DNA of 64,000 nucleotides, taken from the NCBI RefSeq assembly GCF_000499845.2, contig NC_023758.2, positions 38,892,108 to 38,956,107 on the forward strand, read 5' to 3'. Every line of letters begins with the position of its first letter. The first letter of the stretch is position 1. The translations under genes and the position numbers were made by a program. Of this stretch, positions 59,346 to 64,000 are shown piece by piece. This DNA is from Phaseolus vulgaris. Taxonomy: Eukaryota; Streptophyta; Magnoliopsida; Fabales; Fabaceae. The notes under the pieces are model-generated. The model worked only from the letters and a program-made list of their open reading frames with translations, was not told where the DNA came from and did no database searches.

Positions 59346-62300
59346 CGTGGTGACGATGATTGGGGACACTGCTTTTGGGGGTTTTAAGGTTTCATTTTGG
59401 AAGTTGGAATTGAAGAGGGATGTGATGTGATTGTGGGTATGCGGCAGAAAGGACAGAGAGAAGAGTTGTCATGATCTGAGTTGGCACGAAGGTGCGAGAT
59501 GACAATAATAACCTTCCCTTGTATTGTGTGTGTGATTCATAGAAGAAGCCAATTTCTTTTACCAAGTCACAGTCCGATCGATCGATGCGCCTGGTCTGTC
59601 TTGCTTCACAACTATTAGTAAAACCAATGATTTTGAAAATGCAAAGCTGGAAAAGGAATAAAATAAAATTGGTTTGGTAATGACGATGGATTTAAAAGCT
59701 ATATAATAACTGAGCTTCATGTATCATAAATATAACTCCAATACTTTAACGTGCTTCTGCCCTCTTCAGCGCTTATGGGGTCTAAAGATTTCTTAAATTG
59801 CACTTTTAAGTCTGCACCATTTCTAATCCACAATTTTAATGCTCTTATAATATTGAATTTTACTTCTCATTAAGTAACGTTGTGATACCTAATTTCAATC
59901 ATATTTAGATTAAAGTGTATAATTTTATTCTTCTAAATATGGGTTTGCATTACAACCAAGAGGAAGAGATTAAATAATATAAAAGAGTGGTATGAAGTTT
60001 TAATGAGGGACATTTTCCTGGGAGAAAACCAACTGGAATCTTACTTATTATTCATTTCAAGATTTAAATTCATGGCTTTTATTTTATTTTATTTTCCTAC
60101 CTAACATTAAATCATTTAATTTTTTAAAATAAGTTTCTATGTGAATAGTTTAAAATAAGTTAGAATTACTTTTTCTAAAAAATATTTTAAAAAAATTCTA
60201 AATATTAATCTATATATAAGTTAATTTTAATATATACAATTTATTTATTTCATTTTTTTTACTGGAAAGCAAAATCTTCATGTCAAATTAAATATATATC
60301 ATTACAATAAAATCTATTATTACCAACACACAACATCCACGTGTAATTACACATCCTTTATGAAAAAAACATGAATGTAATTTATCAATGAAAGCTTTAT
60401 TGATAGAATTTATCGACGACCACATATATATTAACAATTACCTTACTCTTCGATAAATATTGACAGATATACCATCGTATCGTTAGTCATTGCATATAAA
60501 AGTGTCCATTGTTAAAGCATGTAGGCCAATCTTATTTTTTATTTGTACGAATGAGTTCTTCTGTGGTTAATTAAATTAGTTCTTAATTAATTATTGACAA
60601 AAATATCTATAGGTAGATTGGTATATACATTTAAAGACAGAATAATTCTTAATAAATACTAAAAAATAAAAATTAATTTTTGAGAGAAAAAAAATTAATT
60701 ACTATATTAACTTTAACTAAGTTAGATATTATTTTATAAATTAAAAAATTATTAATTTCTAAATTAATTTCTATTATTAATAAAAATTTGTAAACTAGTT
60801 TATAAATTGATATCTAAATTAACTACCAAGATTTTAACTACTAATTATTTTAAATTATAAATTATTTATTATAAAAATTAATTTAGAATATAAAATAGTT
60901 AAGTAACTAAAATTTTAATAGTTAATATTACATACTAATTTAGAAATTAGTTTACAAACTTTTATTAATAATAGAAATTATTTTAGATATTAATAATTTT
61001 TAATTTATATAGTATAGTAATTAATTATTTTTTTCTCTAAAATTAGTTATTATTTAATGATTCTTGTAATAAAATAAGATGTTAATTATGATTTAATTAA
61101 TGACAGATTGATCTAACTAAAATAAAAGTTATTTTATTACAAAATTTAATGTAATCACAATAAAAAAATCATTAAATAAAATATTGACTAAATTAGAGAC
61201 TATTTTATAAAATTAAAAAAATTATTGATATCCAAATTAGTTTCTAAATTTATAAACTAGTCACTTCTTTTTTTTACAACCTCTTTCAATAATAACATAT
61301 TATATTTAGCTAATCAAAATATAAATAAAAAGTTTAAAAATAAAATAATATTATTATTGATGGTTAAGTGAGAGAGTGGAAAAATTAGAATTGAAAGTCT
61401 CATTGTCCGTTTAGGAAATTTTTTAACGAATAAACAGAAATGGTAGAATTTTATTTATAAAATGTTAATTAGTGTGGGTCTTTAGAATCAACCTGACCAC
61501 ACAATTTCCTGAACTTTTCTTATATAAAATATGAATTAGTTTAGGGCATTAACATTGGTCCACTTCTATTTTGTTTAAAAAACAATACTTAACCTGTCAG
61601 ACCTTTAAATATTTGAAGTTCGTTGGTATTAGTGTCAAATAAAGTTTGATGCTGGTTGCATCAATTTTACTCTGAATGGTCGAGTTCTAAGAGCAATATG
61701 AGAGGTGCCAATAGTAAGGTATATTTATCAATAACCAATTTATTTGGGCTTCAATGAACTCATAACTTTGGGTCCATATTTGACCCAAAAAAAAAGGTTT
61801 TGCTTTCTGCAACCCTACAAAATTCAACTGCACCCATACTCGTTAGGAAAAGCCCAAATTATCCCTCTTTATATTTATTTTTAACTTACTTTCATTTCTT
61901 ATCTCCCTCCTCTTCTTCTACCCGTGCTACACCCCTATCTCCACCGTTTGTAGAATTTTCTTCATCTATTCTTGAGTAGGAGAGGCTACTAGAAGCTCAT
62001 TAATAATTTTCGTTGTATTATTGTTGAAGAGATAAGTATTTGTGGTGTATTTTTGTTCTTTGTGATTATATGTGCAATCTGGTTTTCGAATTAGGAAATA
62101 CATTTTCTAGAACATATATTAATTTGAAAAAATTGATTGATTGATTATTATTATTATTATTGTTAGAGATGTGGAACCAGAGATGGATCATCATCCCAAG
62201 TGCAAATCAGACAAAGATTGGTGACGTTGATCTGTAGAAGGGATAAGAAACAAATTGTCTATGCTACCACTAAACCCTAAACCTTAAACCATTGATAATG

Positions 62301-62371
62301 ATATGTTGTCACCATCTACTAAATGATAGCATGAAAAAATTGGAGTAATTTTTTTTGGTGAACCTACTGAT
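59346..62371. other. Intergenic upstream of DUF538
   Basis: Contains the DUF538 promoter (next few hundred bases), then AT-rich DNA with diverged copies of the fold-back MITE at about 60649-61080 and 61150-61260 (gactaaattagagactatttta). No gene recognised. Confidence 0.5.
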
Positions 62372-63006
62372 ATGTCATTGTTGCATAGCTACACCGACCA
62401 AATGGCGTGTAGGCTATGGGAGGGTGAAAATCGAGGAGAGGTGAAGTTGATCTCCAACAGACGTAAGCTAAGTAAGTTTGAGATCTCTCATCCCCAAATT
62501 AAGGCAATTATGCTTAACACTGATTTGTTGTCAATATGCAACTTTAGTTATGAGATCGTTGATAAAGATCTCACATCAACCTTTGTTGAGGGGTGTTACC
62601 ACAACACCAACAGGTGAGATGACCATCACTCTGAATGTGTTGTCTGTATTGCTCCATCTCCTCATTGTGGGACAGTTTTTGTACGTATGTGACGTTGAAT
62701 TTAACATTAACATCATCATTGTTGGTCAAGCTACTTAGGATAGATTTTGGTGAGGCATTGGTAGAGTTAAGCCAGTGTTGTGGTTCTCACGTTTGATTGA
62801 GCTGGTTGCGCGAGGTGTATGAAGGGTGCATTGTACACCATAGATGGGAGTTCAGAACTCGAGCTTATTTGTTACATATGGTTGAGTGCATTATTTTTGT
62901 TACTAATAAAAGTGTGACATCAGTTAGCATGTTGTACTTGTTATTATTTAATATTTGGAAGATATATGGTGGGTACGGGAGAGTTGTCGCACTAACCAAC
63001 ATGTAG
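62372..63006 (+). pseudogene. Plant mobile domain (PMD/MAIN-like) pseudogene
   Basis: Three frames are needed: MACRLWEGENRGEVKLISNRR and HPQIKAIMLNTDLLSICNFS...VDKDLTSTFVEG (62402-62590), then TGEMTITLNVLSVLLHLLIVGQ (62613-62680), then SWLREVYEGCIVHHRWEFRTRAYLLHMVECIIF and SVTSVSMLYLLLFNIW (62800-62960). The order matches the plant mobile domain (PF10536), whose hallmarks are 'LxxLVERW', 'GEMTITLDDV' and 'RAYLLxLxG'. In plants it occurs in MAIN-type proteins and in Mutator- and Ty3-type transposons. This copy is broken and short. Confidence 0.7.
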
Positions 63007-64000
63007 AACTAGTTAGAACATGCTTTATTTGTGCCACAGAAAAAATTATTAGAAAATTATGTTACACTATGATATTACAAGTAAATAATACATATAATTT
63101 AATTAATTTAAATTATTTTGAATTAAATATTATTAGAATCACTAATGTACTAATCTATTACTTTGACAATGATTACTTCAATATGATGATAAAAGTATCA
63201 TGAGTTATGTTTTCTAATAAGGATATATAACTCCGAGAACAATAATAATTATTAATGGTTAACAGATTATGATGGTAAAAAAGAGTTTGTGATATTAGTG
63301 AATACGCAAAGGTAACGATGAAGATTATTTTTGTGTGTTCTAATAAAATAAGATAAAGTTGAATAATTTGATTTTACAAGTTGAGTAAAACATATTGAAA
63401 TTGAGTTACAATTTATATCTTAAAATAAAAAAATTGAAAGCTTGGCATTACCGAACAATTCTAAAGTACCCACCTTGCATGTCAATGATTGGGAAGAAGA
63501 AACAGCAAAAAGCAAAAAGTAAGTGTAACATATAAAATGTTTTTTCCAAAATGGCTATTATATAAGTACGTAGTTGATGAGAACAGAAGTTGATTACTAG
63601 GGGACATTAAGATGAGAATTAAGGAAGAAGCAACGGCAAACAACAAAACACACCAAACCTTGTTTTATTAACGTCAAAACAGTTTATCTATTGCCGCAAC
63701 ATGTTGAAGCAATTAACATTTATAATATATAAATTGATTATTTCTTCAGGTCCCTTTCTTCCTTTCAACTCAAAATTAATTCTCTTCAATTTTATCTTAT
63801 ACCTTTTACTTCTCTTTTTATAAACATTAATAACACAACATGATTAATGTTATAAATTTATAGGAAGGAGCAGTTTAACCTTCTATGGTGGAGCAGCTGG
63901 ATGGTAGCATTTGGAAGACCGAAATTGACGTTTATGACTATAATTTATAATAAAATGCTTTTGACTTTTAACCATATTACCATCTCACTAATACTTTCGC
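63007..64000. other. AT-rich region at the window end
   Basis: No gene, repeat array or element terminus recognised. It may contain the rest of the PMD element. Confidence 0.5.

Overview
The window is nuclear DNA from a flowering plant, a eudicot and probably a legume. The evidence is AT-rich intergenic DNA, intron-bearing plant genes (a TPS-g terpene synthase, a mitochondrial-type P-class PPR protein, a DUF538 protein) and a dense load of plant transposable elements. These include Ty1/copia and Ty3/gypsy LTR elements, an L1-type LINE with DUF4283 ORF1 and plant RNase H, CACTA and Tourist-like MITEs, and PF04195, PF20167 and plant-mobile-domain fragments. The legume call rests on a long copia LTR containing an 'aagttcaagaggggggtgaattg'-type stretch and on the PF20167/GRF fragments; it is inference.

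Layout. 0-3 kb: three transposon-associated coding remnants on the plus strand (C-terminal exon of a Myb/SANT-like protein, a PF20167 pseudogene with three stops, a two-exon GRF zinc-finger/TM gene with one stop). 3-11 kb: Tourist-like MITEs, partly nested, and the 3' end of a gypsy element with an antisense PF04195 gene. 11-19 kb: an orphan last exon of a terpene synthase, a nearly complete copia element just downstream, a second copia 5' fragment on the minus strand, and CACTA-like subterminal repeats. 20.7-26 kb: a CACTA MITE, then the best gene of the window, an intact seven-exon terpene synthase (568 aa). 26-37.4 kb: a composite copia structure with three LTR-derived copies holding independent MITE insertions and a very long TTA microsatellite, then a short-LTR copia. 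37.4-50.8 kb: a LINE neighbourhood. A roughly 6.3 kb LINE was opened by a 1.8 kb solo LTR and then by a 2.8 kb gypsy-derived insert flanked by a 356-bp perfect duplication; two other LINE ORF1 fragments lie on the minus strand on either side. 52.3-53.4 kb: a single-exon PPR gene. 58.3-59.3 kb: a DUF538 gene. 62.4-63.0 kb: a plant-mobile-domain pseudogene.

Only three loci look like working host genes: the terpene synthase, the PPR gene and the DUF538 gene. They show no shared pathway. The terpene synthase appears to be the survivor of a small local family, because another copy's last exon lies 12 kb upstream and its 3' flank is repeated elsewhere. Most of the rest records successive transposon insertions whose relative order can be read from target-site duplications and from paralogous empty sites. 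All boundaries, splice sites and homology calls were made by eye.
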